Part shown: one piece after another, positions 13,010 through 19,604 of the stretch
Numbering within the stretch: position 1 is the first letter of the stretch
Layout of the letters: the number at the start of each line of letters is the position of its first letter
Assembly (NCBI GenBank): GCA_030018605.1
Contig: JASEHP010000011.1
Location: 1-19,604 of the forward strand
Length of the DNA stretch: 19,604 nt
From: Thermodesulfovibrionales bacterium
GTDB lineage: Bacteria > Nitrospirota > Thermodesulfovibrionia > Thermodesulfovibrionales > UBA1546
Direction: 5' to 3'
The notes under the pieces: generated by a model
What the model was told of the DNA's origin: nothing
What the model saw: only the letters and a program-made list of their open reading frames with translations
Databases searched by the model: none
Position numbers and translations under genes: made by a program

Positions 13010-16000
13010 ATGGCTTTCACACCTTTCTTAGATAGAATAAAAAGTATTGCGTCTTCCTCCCGCATCTATAATCTCACAGGCTCTTCCATGGCGCTTTTTC
13101 TTGCACTGCAGGAAAAGCCGTTTGTTATGGTTGAAGCAATAGAAGAAACAGCAGAGGCTTTGTACAGGGATATATTGTTTTTCAAGTCTATTCTTCACCT
13201 GCATGAGACTAACAGCATTTTCTTTCTTCCTGAGCCTGACGGGCCTGATGTATGCGGAAAAAGGGCGGATGTAGTTTACAGGTTCAGAGACGGCGATTCT
13301 GTTGTAACTTCAAATGATGCTGCGAAAACCCCGCTTTGCTTGGTGAGCGAGTTAAAAAACAGCGCTCTGATACTGAAGCCGTATCTTGAAATCAGCAGAG
13401 ACGCGCTGGAGCAGAAGTTAGTTTATCTTGGATACAAACATGTCCCGATAGTTGTTGAACACGGAGAGTTCAGCCGCAGGGGATGGCTTTTTGACATATT
13501 CCCTTCAACAGGAGAAAATCCGCTGAGAGCAGAGTTTTTTGGAGATGTAATTGAGACAATAAAGATGTTTGATGTAAGCACACAAAAATCAATAAGAAAG
13601 ATCGAAGAATTTGCTGTCCTGCCTGCAGCGGAACATTCAGAGGCCGGCAACATCTTCTCAGTATTTAAAGGTGCAAATTGTTTTTACTCTGATTCCATTC
13701 AGCATCCATGTGATTTTCCTGAAGGCGCTGTTATGCTCTCAAAATTTTCCTTTGCGGGAGAGGGGATTGATGCCGGGATGCTTGCAATGGCAGGTTACGG
13801 CATATATCACAGCGAGAGAAAATCCATTTATGAGCTTCCTGATGCAGTTAAAGTATTAATAAAGGATAACAGTGTGGTTATGGTTGCGGCATCAAAAGGG
13901 CAGGCTGAGAGGCTGAGAGATATTTTTATGAATAACGATGTTATTGCGCCTCTTGTTACGAAAGAAAACATTGCTGAGTATGAAGGGAATATATCAATAA
14001 CTGTCGGAGAACTGTCGTCAGGATTTTTTCTTCCGGGATTTCTAATCCTTACCGAAAAAGAAATCTTCGGCGAAAGGCCTGCCTTCAGGCCGATAAAAAA
14101 ATCAAAAGTATCGGAACTTCTTATATCACTGGATGACCTGTCTCCCGGAGATTTTATTGTGCACAGGGACCATGGAATCGGGAAGTTCACGGGTCTTGTA
14201 AGGCAGACAATAGAAGGCTATGAAGGAGACCTCATGGTTCTTGAGTATTCTAATAGCGACAGGCTTTATCTTCCGCTTTATGGAATAGAGAGGATAAGTA
14301 AGTATTATGCTGAAGAGGGTATTGTTCCGAAGATAGACAGACTCGGTGGAAAGACATGGCAGAGGACTAAGGAGAAGGCAGGCAAGAGGATAAAAGAGAT
14401 GGCGGCAAAGCTGCTAAAACTCTATGCAGAAAGGCGGGGTTCAAGAGGGTTTTCATTTAGCGCAGATTCAGAACTGCACAGTGAATTTGATAATTTTTTT
14501 CTTTATGACGAAACGCCCGATCAGACAAAGGCAATAGAAGAGATTAAGACTGCTATGGAGTCAGAAGAGCCGATGGACATGCTCCTGTGCGGAGATGTAG
14601 GTTACGGAAAAACAGAGGTTGCCATGAGGGCGGCATTCAAGGCAGTTTATGACAACAGGCAGGCTGCGGTTCTCGTCCCTACGACACTCTTATGCGACCA
14701 GCATTACAGGACATTCAGTCAGAGGTTTTCTGCGTTTCCTGTCACAGTGGATTATCTGAGCAGATTCAAGTCAAAAAAAGAGCAGGCAGAGACTATACGC
14801 AGGACCGCAAAAGGAGAGATTGACATCCTGATAGGAACCCACACGCTGCTAAGGAAAGATATTGGTTTCCATAATCTTGGTCTGCTAATAATCGATGAAG
14901 AACACCGTTTTGGTGTTGCACAGAAGGAGAAAATCAAAGAGATCAAAAAGGGTGTTGATGTGCTGACTCTGAGCGCAACTCCGATACCGAGGACGCTTAA
15001 TATGGCGCTGTCAGGCATAAGAGGGATGAGCCTTATTGAAACGCCGCCGGAGGAAAGGCTTGCGGTAAAGGGCGTAGTCTCAGCATTCAATGATGAGCTT
15101 ATACGGAATGCGATAGAAAGAGAGATTGAGAGGGGAGGACAGGTATATTTTGTACATAACAGGATTAATGACATGGAAAAGGTTTTCACTCACGTCAGGC
15201 AGCTTGTGCCTGCTGCAAAGGTTTCTATTGCTCACGGGCAGATGCACGAGAAGGAGCTTGAAAGGATAATGCAGAGATTCATCAATAAAGAGATAGATGT
15301 CCTTGTTTCAACAACTATCATAGGCTCCGGGCTTGATATACCTGATGCAAACACGATAATTATAAACAGGGCGGACATGATTGGACTCGCAGACCTTTAT
15401 CAACTGAAAGGCCGCGTCGGCAGAAGCAATGTCAGGGCATACGCATATTTTATTATCCCCGGCGAAGATATTCTGACGGATGAGGCAAAGAAAAGGCTTC
15501 AGGCTATTCAGGATATGAATTATCTTGGCGCAGGCTTCAGGCTTGCGGTGAAAGACCTTGAGATACGGGGGACAGGGAATCTGCTCGGCCATGAGCAGTC
15601 CGGCCACATTCATGCAGTGGGATTTGATATGTATATAGAAATGCTTGAAAGCGCAGTTTCCGAACTAAGAGGGATAAAGACTGAAGAAGAAATAGAGCCG
15701 CGCATAAGCCTTAAAATCTCGGCATTTATTCCCGATGAGTTTATTGAAGACGTTACGCTGAGGCTGGGCATTTACAGAAAAATAGCATCGGCAAAGCACC
15801 ATGAAGACCTTGATGCCCTGATTGAAGAACTGAACGACCGTTTCGGCCGGATGCCTTCCGAAGTTCAAAATCTTTGTGATGTAATGAAGCTTAAAATAAC
15901 GGCAAAGAAACTGCTTATTACCGATATCACGGATATGAGCGGAAGAGTCCATGTGGCTTTCTCAAAAAACACAGGGGTTTCAGGAGAGAAGATACTCGGG

Positions 16001-16144
16001 CTGTATAATATTCTTGGCAAGAAGGTGAGGTTTCTTCTCGGAGAGTCGAGTCTACGACAGGACGGGTTTGAGATTGACGTAAAAAATTTTACATGGGATG
16101 AAACATATAAAATTACAAAAGAAGCTTTAGAAAAATTATATTGA
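13010..16144 (+). CDS. mfd: Transcription-repair coupling factor Mfd
   Basis: Mfd pushes RNA polymerase stalled at DNA lesions off the template and recruits UvrA. The 1044 residues are a little shorter than the ~1150 of E. coli, mostly in the N-terminal UvrB-homology part. Domains in order: UvrB-like region (about 1-330); the RNA-polymerase-interacting CarD-like domain starting LSPGDFIVHRDHGIGKF near 376; the translocase with Walker A GDVGYGKTE near 528, DEEH near 629, and helicase motifs SATPIPRTL, GSGLDIPDANT and QLKGRVGRS; and the C-terminal TRCF domain from about 860 (HEQSGHIHAVGFDMYIEML). Motifs are intact. It follows rfaE2 by eight bases, so it is likely transcribed with the Nudix and heptose genes. 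Confidence 0.97.
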   Translation: MAFTPFLDRIKSIASSSRIYNLTGSSMALFLALQEKPFVMVEAIEETAEALYRDILFFKSILHLHETNSIFFLPEPDGPDVCGKRADVVYRFRDGDSVVTSNDAAKTPLCLVSELKNSALILKPYLEISRDALEQKLVYLGYKHVPIVVEHGEFSRRGWLFDIFPSTGENPLRAEFFGDVIETIKMFDVSTQKSIRKIEEFAVLPAAEHSEAGNIFSVFKGANCFYSDSIQHPCDFPEGAVMLSKFSFAGEGIDAGMLAMAGYGIYHSERKSIYELPDAVKVLIKDNSVVMVAASKGQAERLRDIFMNNDVIAPLVTKENIAEYEGNISITVGELSSGFFLPGFLILTEKEIFGERPAFRPIKKSKVSELLISLDDLSPGDFIVHRDHGIGKFTGLVRQTIEGYEGDLMVLEYSNSDRLYLPLYGIERISKYYAEEGIVPKIDRLGGKTWQRTKEKAGKRIKEMAAKLLKLYAERRGSRGFSFSADSELHSEFDNFFLYDETPDQTKAIEEIKTAMESEEPMDMLLCGDVGYGKTEVAMRAAFKAVYDNRQAAVLVPTTLLCDQHYRTFSQRFSAFPVTVDYLSRFKSKKEQAETIRRTAKGEIDILIGTHTLLRKDIGFHNLGLLIIDEEHRFGVAQKEKIKEIKKGVDVLTLSATPIPRTLNMALSGIRGMSLIETPPEERLAVKGVVSAFNDELIRNAIEREIERGGQVYFVHNRINDMEKVFTHVRQLVPAAKVSIAHGQMHEKELERIMQRFINKEIDVLVSTTIIGSGLDIPDANTIIINRADMIGLADLYQLKGRVGRSNVRAYAYFIIPGEDILTDEAKKRLQAIQDMNYLGAGFRLAVKDLEIRGTGNLLGHEQSGHIHAVGFDMYIEMLESAVSELRGIKTEEEIEPRISLKISAFIPDEFIEDVTLRLGIYRKIASAKHHEDLDALIEELNDRFGRMPSEVQNLCDVMKLKITAKKLLITDITDMSGRVHVAFSKNTGVSGEKILGLYNILGKKVRFLLGESSLRQDGFEIDVKNFTWDETYKITKEALEKLY

Positions 16145-16166
16145 TTTTTATGTTAAAATAGAACCC

Positions 16167-16871
16167 ATGAAAAAACTGATGATTTTATTTATGGCTGTTT
16201 TCGTCGGCTCCTGCGCGACAACGAGCGTGGAGAACGTGCAGAAGGCGACTGCCCATTATAAACTCGGCGTTTCATATCTTAATGAAAATAATGTGCAGCC
16301 AGCGTTCATCGAGTTCAGAAAGGCGTACGAGCTTAATCCCGAGGACAAGGAGGTTCTTAATGCCATTGGGATAATATACCTGCTGAAATTCGAGGATTTT
16401 CAGAAGGCAATAGAATTCTTTCAGAAGGCTGTAAGCGTTGCCCCTGATTTTTCAGAGGCTCATAATAATCTCGGCTTCGCGTACGAGAAGAGCAGAAAAT
16501 TCAACGAGGCTATAGCGTCCTATAACAAGGCGCTTTCAAACCTCATTTACAGGAGCCCTGAGAAGGCATATTACAATCTCGGCAGGGTATATTACAGGCT
16601 CGGGAAATATGACGAGGCAATAAATGCGTATAAGGAAGCGCTGAAGAGGATGACTGATTTCTATCCTTCATACTACGGGCTTGCGCTATGCTATAACGCA
16701 AAAGGCAGATACGGCGACGCCTCATTAGCTATCACAAAGGCGATAGAGATAGACCCTTTGTATAAAGGCAGCAAAAGCAAGGCAATGAGTGACCTGAGCC
16801 AGAGAAAACTCAATGCAAGAGGCGAAGATGAGAAAGATAACGCCGATTATCTGGACATTCTGAAGTATTAA
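16167..16871 (+). CDS. TPR-repeat lipoprotein (PilF/PilW- or NlpI-like)
   Basis: The 234 residues start with a lipoprotein signal, MKKLMILFMAVFVGSC, with lipobox VGSC and Cys16 as the lipidated residue. Five to six tetratricopeptide repeats then occupy about 28-200, with TPR signatures such as AFIEFRKAYELNPED, AHNNLGFAYEKSRKFNEAIASYNKAL and AYYNLGRVYYRLGKYDEAINAYKEAL. A polar tail ends YLDILKY. Small TPR lipoproteins of this shape include the type IV pilus secretin pilotin PilF/PilW and NlpI. No pilus gene is adjacent, so the partner is open. It starts 22 bases after mfd, with a TAAAAT box but no Shine-Dalgarno visible, and a strong hairpin follows the stop. Confidence 0.85.
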   Translation: MKKLMILFMAVFVGSCATTSVENVQKATAHYKLGVSYLNENNVQPAFIEFRKAYELNPEDKEVLNAIGIIYLLKFEDFQKAIEFFQKAVSVAPDFSEAHNNLGFAYEKSRKFNEAIASYNKALSNLIYRSPEKAYYNLGRVYYRLGKYDEAINAYKEALKRMTDFYPSYYGLALCYNAKGRYGDASLAITKAIEIDPLYKGSKSKAMSDLSQRKLNARGEDEKDNADYLDILKY

Positions 16872-16898
16872 AAAAAATCAATCCGCCTCGGGAGGAGC

Positions 16899-16936
16899 AA
16901 AATTCAAAATGGAGGAATTCCTTTATTTTGAATTTT
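16899..16936 (+). terminator. Near-perfect 38-base palindrome, probable terminator
   Basis: Two 19-base arms pair completely across the centre at 16917/16918: 17 Watson-Crick pairs and two G.U pairs, with AAAATTCAAAAT outside and GGAGGAATTCC at the centre. A T-rich stretch follows (TATTTTTAAATTTT). It lies 27 bases after the TPR lipoprotein stop and just ahead of the tRNA cluster, so it probably ends the mfd-TPR transcript. It may also be a copy of the AT-rich intergenic repeat. Confidence 0.65.
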
Positions 16937-16966
16937 TATTTTTAAATTTTGCATTTTTTTATTTTT

Positions 16967-17043
16967 CGGGGCGTAGCGCAGCCTGGTAGCGCGCCTGCCT
17001 TGGGAGCAGGATGCCGGAGGTTCGAATCCTCTCGCCCCGACCA
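16967..17043 (+). tRNA. tRNA-Pro (TGG)
   Basis: Acceptor stem CGGGGCG/CGCCCCG, D-arm GCGCAGCCTGGTAGCGC, anticodon stem CCTGC/GCAGG around loop CTTGGGA giving anticodon TGG, T-loop TTCGAAT, discriminator A and an encoded CCA. First gene of the tRNA cluster. Confidence 0.96.
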
Positions 17044-17046
17044 TGT

Positions 17047-17123
<77 letters not shown>

Positions 17124-17207
17124 ATAGTGTTCTGAGTTATAGCGTTTATCGCGTTATAGGGTTTATAATAAAAACAACGCACAACGCTTTACGCTATAAC
17201 GCAATTT
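17124..17207. repeat. Inverted-repeat spacer between tRNA-Arg and tRNA-His
   Basis: GTTATAGCGT (17136-17145) is perfectly complementary to ACGCTATAAC (17191-17200), and GCGTTATAG (17151-17159) to CTATAACGC (17194-17202). The same words in the same order recur in the spacer before tRNA-Lys, so both spacers belong to one repeat family. No ORF. Confidence 0.75.
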
Positions 17208-17284
17208 GGTGAGTGTAGCTCAATGGTCAGAGCATTGGACTGTGGCTCCAAGGGCTGGGGGTTCGAGTCCCCTCACTCACCCCA
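17208..17284 (+). tRNA. tRNA-His (GTG)
   Basis: Acceptor stem GTGAGTG/CACTCAC plus the His-specific extra G at -1 (17208) opposite C73; anticodon stem TTGGA/TCCAA with loop CTGTGGC giving anticodon GTG; T-loop TTCGAGT; encoded CCA at 17282-17284. Confidence 0.96.
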
Positions 17285-17285
17285 T

Positions 17286-17359
17286 GCGCCTGTAGCTCAG
17301 TGGATTAGAGCATCGGCCTCCGGAGCCGAGGGTCGGAGGTTCGAATCCTCTCAGGCGCG
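17286..17359 (+). tRNA. tRNA-Arg (CCG)
   Basis: Acceptor stem GCGCCTG/CAGGCGC, anticodon stem TCGGC/GCCGA with loop CTCCGGA giving anticodon CCG, T-loop TTCGAAT, discriminator G. TTT follows, so CCA is not encoded and must be added by the CCA enzyme. It starts one base after tRNA-His. Confidence 0.95.
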
Positions 17360-17470
17360 TTTTAAATAGCGTTGTGAGTTATAGCGTTGCGCGTTATAGT
17401 GGAAAGGAAGATTACGAGAGGATAATCGCAATAAGCGCAATAACTCGATAAGCGCTATAACGCATTTGTC
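17360..17470. repeat. Inverted-repeat spacer between tRNA-Arg and tRNA-Lys
   Basis: TGAGTTATAGCGTT, then GCGTTATAG (17391-17399), and CGCTATAACGC at the right end (17453-17463) repeat the design of the spacer at 17124-17207. GTTATAGCG (17378-17386) and CGCTATAAC (17453-17461) form perfect 9-bp arms. The inner part (AAAGGAAGATTACGAGAGG...) is not shared. Confidence 0.75.
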
Positions 17471-17543
<73 letters not shown>

Positions 17544-17555
17544 CTTAATAAAATC

Positions 17556-17588
17556 AAAGGGTTAGGAGATTTCTCCTGCCCTTTTTTT
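17556..17588 (+). terminator. Rho-independent terminator of the tRNA cluster
   Basis: Stem AGGAGA/TCTCCT (17564-17569 and 17572-17577), extended by GGG (17559-17561) pairing with CCC (17579-17581) across a small bulge, followed directly by seven T (17582-17588). Placed 12 bases after tRNA-Lys. Confidence 0.85.
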
Positions 17589-17593
17589 CTATC

Positions 17594-17651
17594 TTTAGCA
17601 ATTTATATTACTTTAAAGTATAATACTCGTAAGTAATCTTATGAGGTGAGG
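17594..17651 (+). promoter_or_regulatory. Promoter/operator cassette of the ATPase gene (copy 1 of a 58-bp duplication)
   Basis: A TATAAT box at 17619-17624 lies about 20 bases before the AGGTG ribosome site (17644-17648); no good -35 is seen. It overlaps dyad sequence: ATTACTT (17607-17613), a 12-bp palindrome TACTTTAAAGTA (17609-17620), and AAGTAAT (17631-17637). These read as three half-sites for a repressor bound over the -10 and transcription start. The same 58 bp recur at 19185-19242 with three mismatches. Confidence 0.55.
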
Positions 17652-19031
17652 ATGTTCGTTAACAGGGGAAAAGAGCTTGAGGCTCTGAACTCAGCCTATA
17701 AAGACAGCAAGGCACAATTCATTGTTATCTACGGCAAAAGGCGTGTAGGCAAGACCGAGCTCGTCAAGCAGTTCTTCAAAAACATTCCTCATATATATTT
17801 TCTCGCTGACAAGGCGCCTGAAAAAGAACAACTCAGTCTCCTTTCTGAAAAGGTCGGCCTTCTTTACAAAGACGAGTTTTTGCTTTCGCGGGGATTCGGC
17901 AACTGGCACGACTTTTTCACATACATCAAAGGCAAGGGCAGGGTTGTGCTTGCGATAGACGAATTCCCCTTTCTTATAGAGGCAAACAAGGCTGTCCCTT
18001 CAATATTCCAGAAGGGGTGGGATGAAGGTCTTAAAGATTCGGGGATATTCCTCATCCTCCTTGGCTCAAGCATAGGCATGATGGAGACTGATGTCCTTGG
18101 CTATAAGTCTCCTTTATTCGGCAGGCGGACAGGCCAGCTTATCATCGAGCCTCTCAGCTTCTGGCATTCAAAAAAGTTCTTCCCCAGGATGTCTGATGAA
18201 GATTTCATGTATATCTACTCAGTCCTTGGCGGAACTCCTGCATATCTCCTCCAGTTCGACCCTGATTCTGACCTCTGGACTAATATCAGGAAGAAGATAT
18301 TTGCCAGCAATGCATACCTTTTCAGCGAACCTGAATTCATATTGAAGGAGGAACTCCGTGAGCCGAGGAACTATTTTTCGATAATCAGGGCTATTTCGAT
18401 GGGCAAGGCAAGGGCAGGCGAGATTATCAATGAGACAGGGTTCGAAAAAAATGTCGTCGGAAAATACCTCTCAGTTCTGACAGATCTGAGGATCGTAAAA
18501 AGAGAGGTGCCAGTTACCGAGAAGTCCCATGAAAAAAGCAAAAAGGGTATCTACATGCTCGATGATAATTATTTCAGGTTCTGGTTCAAATACGTCTTCC
18601 CGAACAAGAGCTTTATCGAGGAGGGTGAGACTGATTATGTTATCAAGAATAAGATCAGGCCTGGGCTTGATATCTTCGTTTCCCAGACCTATGAGGAGGT
18701 CTGCCGGTCATTTGTCAAAAAAGGACTTCCGAAGGGCTTAAAGTTCAACAAGGTTGGCAGGTGGTGGATAAAGGATGCTGAAATAGATATTGTCGGGATT
18801 AACGAGGACGAAAACGCCATCCTCTTTGCAGAGGTAAAATGGACTGGAAAGCCTGTTGGTGTAAATATACTTGATGAACTCAAAACAAAGGCAGAAAAGG
18901 TGCAGTGGGGCAACAGCAGGACATCAAAGCATTTTGCTCTGTTTTCAAAGAAAGGGTTTACAAGCGAAATGCTGAAAGCTGCGGAGAGAGAAAAGGTTTT
19001 GTTGTTCAGGGGAGTTGAAAGGGTCGGATAA
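17652..19031 (+). CDS. Archaeal-type AAA+ ATPase with DUF234 / PD-(D/E)XK-like C-terminus
   Basis: The 459 residues match the ATPase_2-DUF234 architecture, common in archaea and scattered in bacteria. Walker A is GKRRVGKT at 28-35; Walker B is VVLAIDEFPFLIE near 97-109; LLGSSIGMM is the sensor-like strand; FGRRTGQLIIEPLSF and GGTPAYL are family signatures. A winged-helix segment follows (AGEIINETGFEKNVVGKYLSVL, about 255-276), then DDNYFRFWFKYVFP opening DUF234. Near the end, EIDIVGI (about 376-382) and AEVKW (Glu393 and Lys395) form a D...ExK pattern of the restriction-endonuclease fold. The function is not established; mobile-element or defence roles are possible. The start MFVNRGKELE is typical of the family and follows AGGTG by three bases. 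Codon use looks similar to neighbours. It lies just after the tRNA cluster. Confidence 0.85.
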   Translation: MFVNRGKELEALNSAYKDSKAQFIVIYGKRRVGKTELVKQFFKNIPHIYFLADKAPEKEQLSLLSEKVGLLYKDEFLLSRGFGNWHDFFTYIKGKGRVVLAIDEFPFLIEANKAVPSIFQKGWDEGLKDSGIFLILLGSSIGMMETDVLGYKSPLFGRRTGQLIIEPLSFWHSKKFFPRMSDEDFMYIYSVLGGTPAYLLQFDPDSDLWTNIRKKIFASNAYLFSEPEFILKEELREPRNYFSIIRAISMGKARAGEIINETGFEKNVVGKYLSVLTDLRIVKREVPVTEKSHEKSKKGIYMLDDNYFRFWFKYVFPNKSFIEEGETDYVIKNKIRPGLDIFVSQTYEEVCRSFVKKGLPKGLKFNKVGRWWIKDAEIDIVGINEDENAILFAEVKWTGKPVGVNILDELKTKAEKVQWGNSRTSKHFALFSKKGFTSEMLKAAEREKVLLFRGVERVG

Positions 19032-19042
19032 GATGTTCTAAA

Positions 19043-19130
19043 AACGTGTCCAAGTTTTGAGGTTTTTGGGACATGTTCTGTGGATGTGGGCATAATGGGG
19101 ACATGATGCTTAACCGGAAAGGTGGTTAAG
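19043..19130. repeat. Palindromic intergenic sequence after the ATPase gene
   Basis: Imperfect arms AACGTGTCC-AA (19043-19053) and TTGGGACATGTT (19066-19077) form a hairpin. GGGACATG recurs at 19098-19105. A second, perfect 7-bp hairpin CTTAACC/GGTTAAG spans 19109-19130. No ORF of note lies in the 221 bases from 19032 to 19252. It may be the scar of a mobile element or a terminator region; there is no T-run. Confidence 0.5.
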
Positions 19131-19184
19131 AGGGAGAAGAGGTATTAGGTGCAGGTACAATGCCCATGTTCGATTTCATCAGGT

Positions 19185-19242
19185 TTTAGTAATTTATATT
19201 ACTTTAAAATATAAAACTCGTAAGTAATCTTATGAGGTGAGG
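19185..19242 (+). promoter_or_regulatory. Copy 2 of the 58-bp promoter/operator cassette
   Basis: Aligns without gaps to 17594-17651 with 55 of 58 identical bases. The differences are one base near the left end and two around the -10/middle half-site (TATAAT becomes TATAAA). The outer arms ATTACTT and AAGTAAT and the GAGGTGAGG ribosome site are unchanged. It ends ten bases before the ATG of a short ORF. Confidence 0.6.
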
Positions 19243-19252
19243 GGGTCATTCA

Positions 19253-19366
19253 ATGAATATACCTTCATTACAAAAGCACATAGCTGCATACAAGAAACAT
19301 CTTCAGGAAGATCGTGAAAAACACACTCAGGACTTGGAAAAGCGAAAGCAGCGGACTGAATATTAG
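19253..19366 (+). pseudogene. 5' stub of a gene, probably cut by an insertion sequence
   Basis: An ATG-initiated reading frame of 37 residues (MNIPSLQKHIAAYKKHLQED... ending KRKQRTEY) stops at 19364-19366. It is highly charged and helical, like the N-terminal coiled helix of a larger protein. From memory it resembles the beginning of a family of longer proteins that continue TEYY...W after this point, but I could not search this. The stop falls about six bases before the end of a transposase reading frame on the other strand. The simplest reading is that an insertion sequence landed in the gene and left this stub. It has its own copy of the ATPase promoter cassette and a GAGGTGAGG site. It could instead be a genuine small protein. 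Confidence 0.5.
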
Positions 19367-19604
19367 GCATAATTACTTTTTTCGGTGTCTGTTTTGGAGT
19401 ATGGAGAGGATTAATTTACGCTTCAAGTCAATCTTCAGACCCCGATGGATTTGAATCAATCCCTTTAGGTGCGCAAAAGTCCCATCCAGTGCATTGGTCG
19501 TATTCGGGATATTCAGTTCTGGATACTTCTGGTATGTAAACAGGTAAGGAAGATTTGATCTGAGACTGTGATATGCCGAGCGCAGACGCTTGTGCGTGTA
19601 ATGC
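19362..19604 (-). mobile_element. Partial insertion sequence at right window edge
   Basis: Inferred from the transposase C-terminus and the abrupt end of the short ORF beside it. The boundary near 19362-19367 is estimated; no target-site duplication or second inverted repeat can be seen because the element extends past the window. Confidence 0.55.
19373..19604 (-). CDS. Transposase, C-terminal part (runs off window)
   Basis: Reading the minus strand from the window edge gives 76 residues to a TAA at 19373-19375: HYTHKRLRSAYHSLRSNLPY..., then LNIPNTTNALDGTFAHLKG and IHRGLKIDLKRKLILSIL. The NTTNALDG...HLK block, containing the acidic residue of a DDE-type active site region, and the HYTHKRLRSAY lead-in match what I recall of IS256-like transposases of the Zn-binding variant group. 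The family name is from memory, but a transposase C-terminus is likely. The gene continues beyond the right edge, so start and full length are unknown. The left end of the insertion sequence should lie around 19362-19372, next to the stub ORF; the terminal inverted repeat cannot be confirmed without the other end. Confidence 0.75.
   Translation of the reverse strand, partial: HYTHKRLRSAYHSLRSNLPYLFTYQKYPELNIPNTTNALDGTFAHLKGLIQIHRGLKIDLKRKLILSILQNRHRKK

Noticed and set aside
17124..17470. CRISPR array in the tRNA spacers
   Set aside because: Repeats are only 9-10 bases, inverted, and not regularly spaced with unique spacers; no cas genes are present.

Overview
The window looks like chromosome from a Gram-negative bacterium of moderate GC content. 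It carries lipopolysaccharide-type genes (a WaaG-like glycosyltransferase and the heptose adenylyltransferase RfaE2), a site-2 protease RseP, and a lipoprotein of the kind used in outer-membrane or pilus assembly. A GH57 4-alpha-glucanotransferase together with many short palindromic intergenic repeats would suit a Nitrospirota-like or other deep-branching anaerobe. That placement is inference from gene content only; nothing here fixes the taxonomy.

Layout. (1) 1-2468, plus strand: long-form ribosome hibernation factor HPF, then the P-loop regulator RapZ (with a hairpin-rich repeat just before it), a membrane-anchored DUF218 (ElyC/SanA/YdcF-type) protein, and a 56-residue Trm112-like zinc protein. 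(2) 2605-3747, minus strand: a WaaG-like GT4 glycosyltransferase, convergent with the Trm112-like gene and separated from it by a palindromic repeat. (3) 4022-10532, plus strand: a tightly packed run of GH57 glucanotransferase, exported FG-GAP protein, uppS, cdsA and dxr. Neighbours overlap by 1-4 bases or sit 1 base apart. rseP follows after a repeat-filled 120-base gap. The block combines polyprenyl carrier synthesis, phospholipid activation, isoprenoid synthesis and envelope-stress proteolysis. (4) 12057-16871: Nudix hydrolase, rfaE2, mfd and a TPR lipoprotein, closed by a strong hairpin terminator. (5) 16967-17588: five tRNA genes (Pro-TGG, Arg-TCT, His-GTG, Arg-CCG, Lys-CTT) and a terminator. 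Two of the spacers share an inverted repeat built on GTTATAGCG. (6) 17590-19604, accessory: an archaeal-type ATPase/DUF234 protein ending in a PD-(D/E)XK-like nuclease motif, a 58-bp duplication of its promoter region, a short ORF that looks like the 5' stub of a broken gene, and the C-terminal end of a transposase on the minus strand running off the window.

The housekeeping part is ordinary in gene content. Its unusual feature is the density of small repeats: palindromic mini-elements in nearly every larger gap, and 7-8 bp tandem repeats even inside two reading frames (GH57 and the FG-GAP protein's signal peptide). The best candidate for a less-described system is the post-tRNA segment, where an ATPase-nuclease fusion and a second, broken gene carry the same operator-like upstream cassette.
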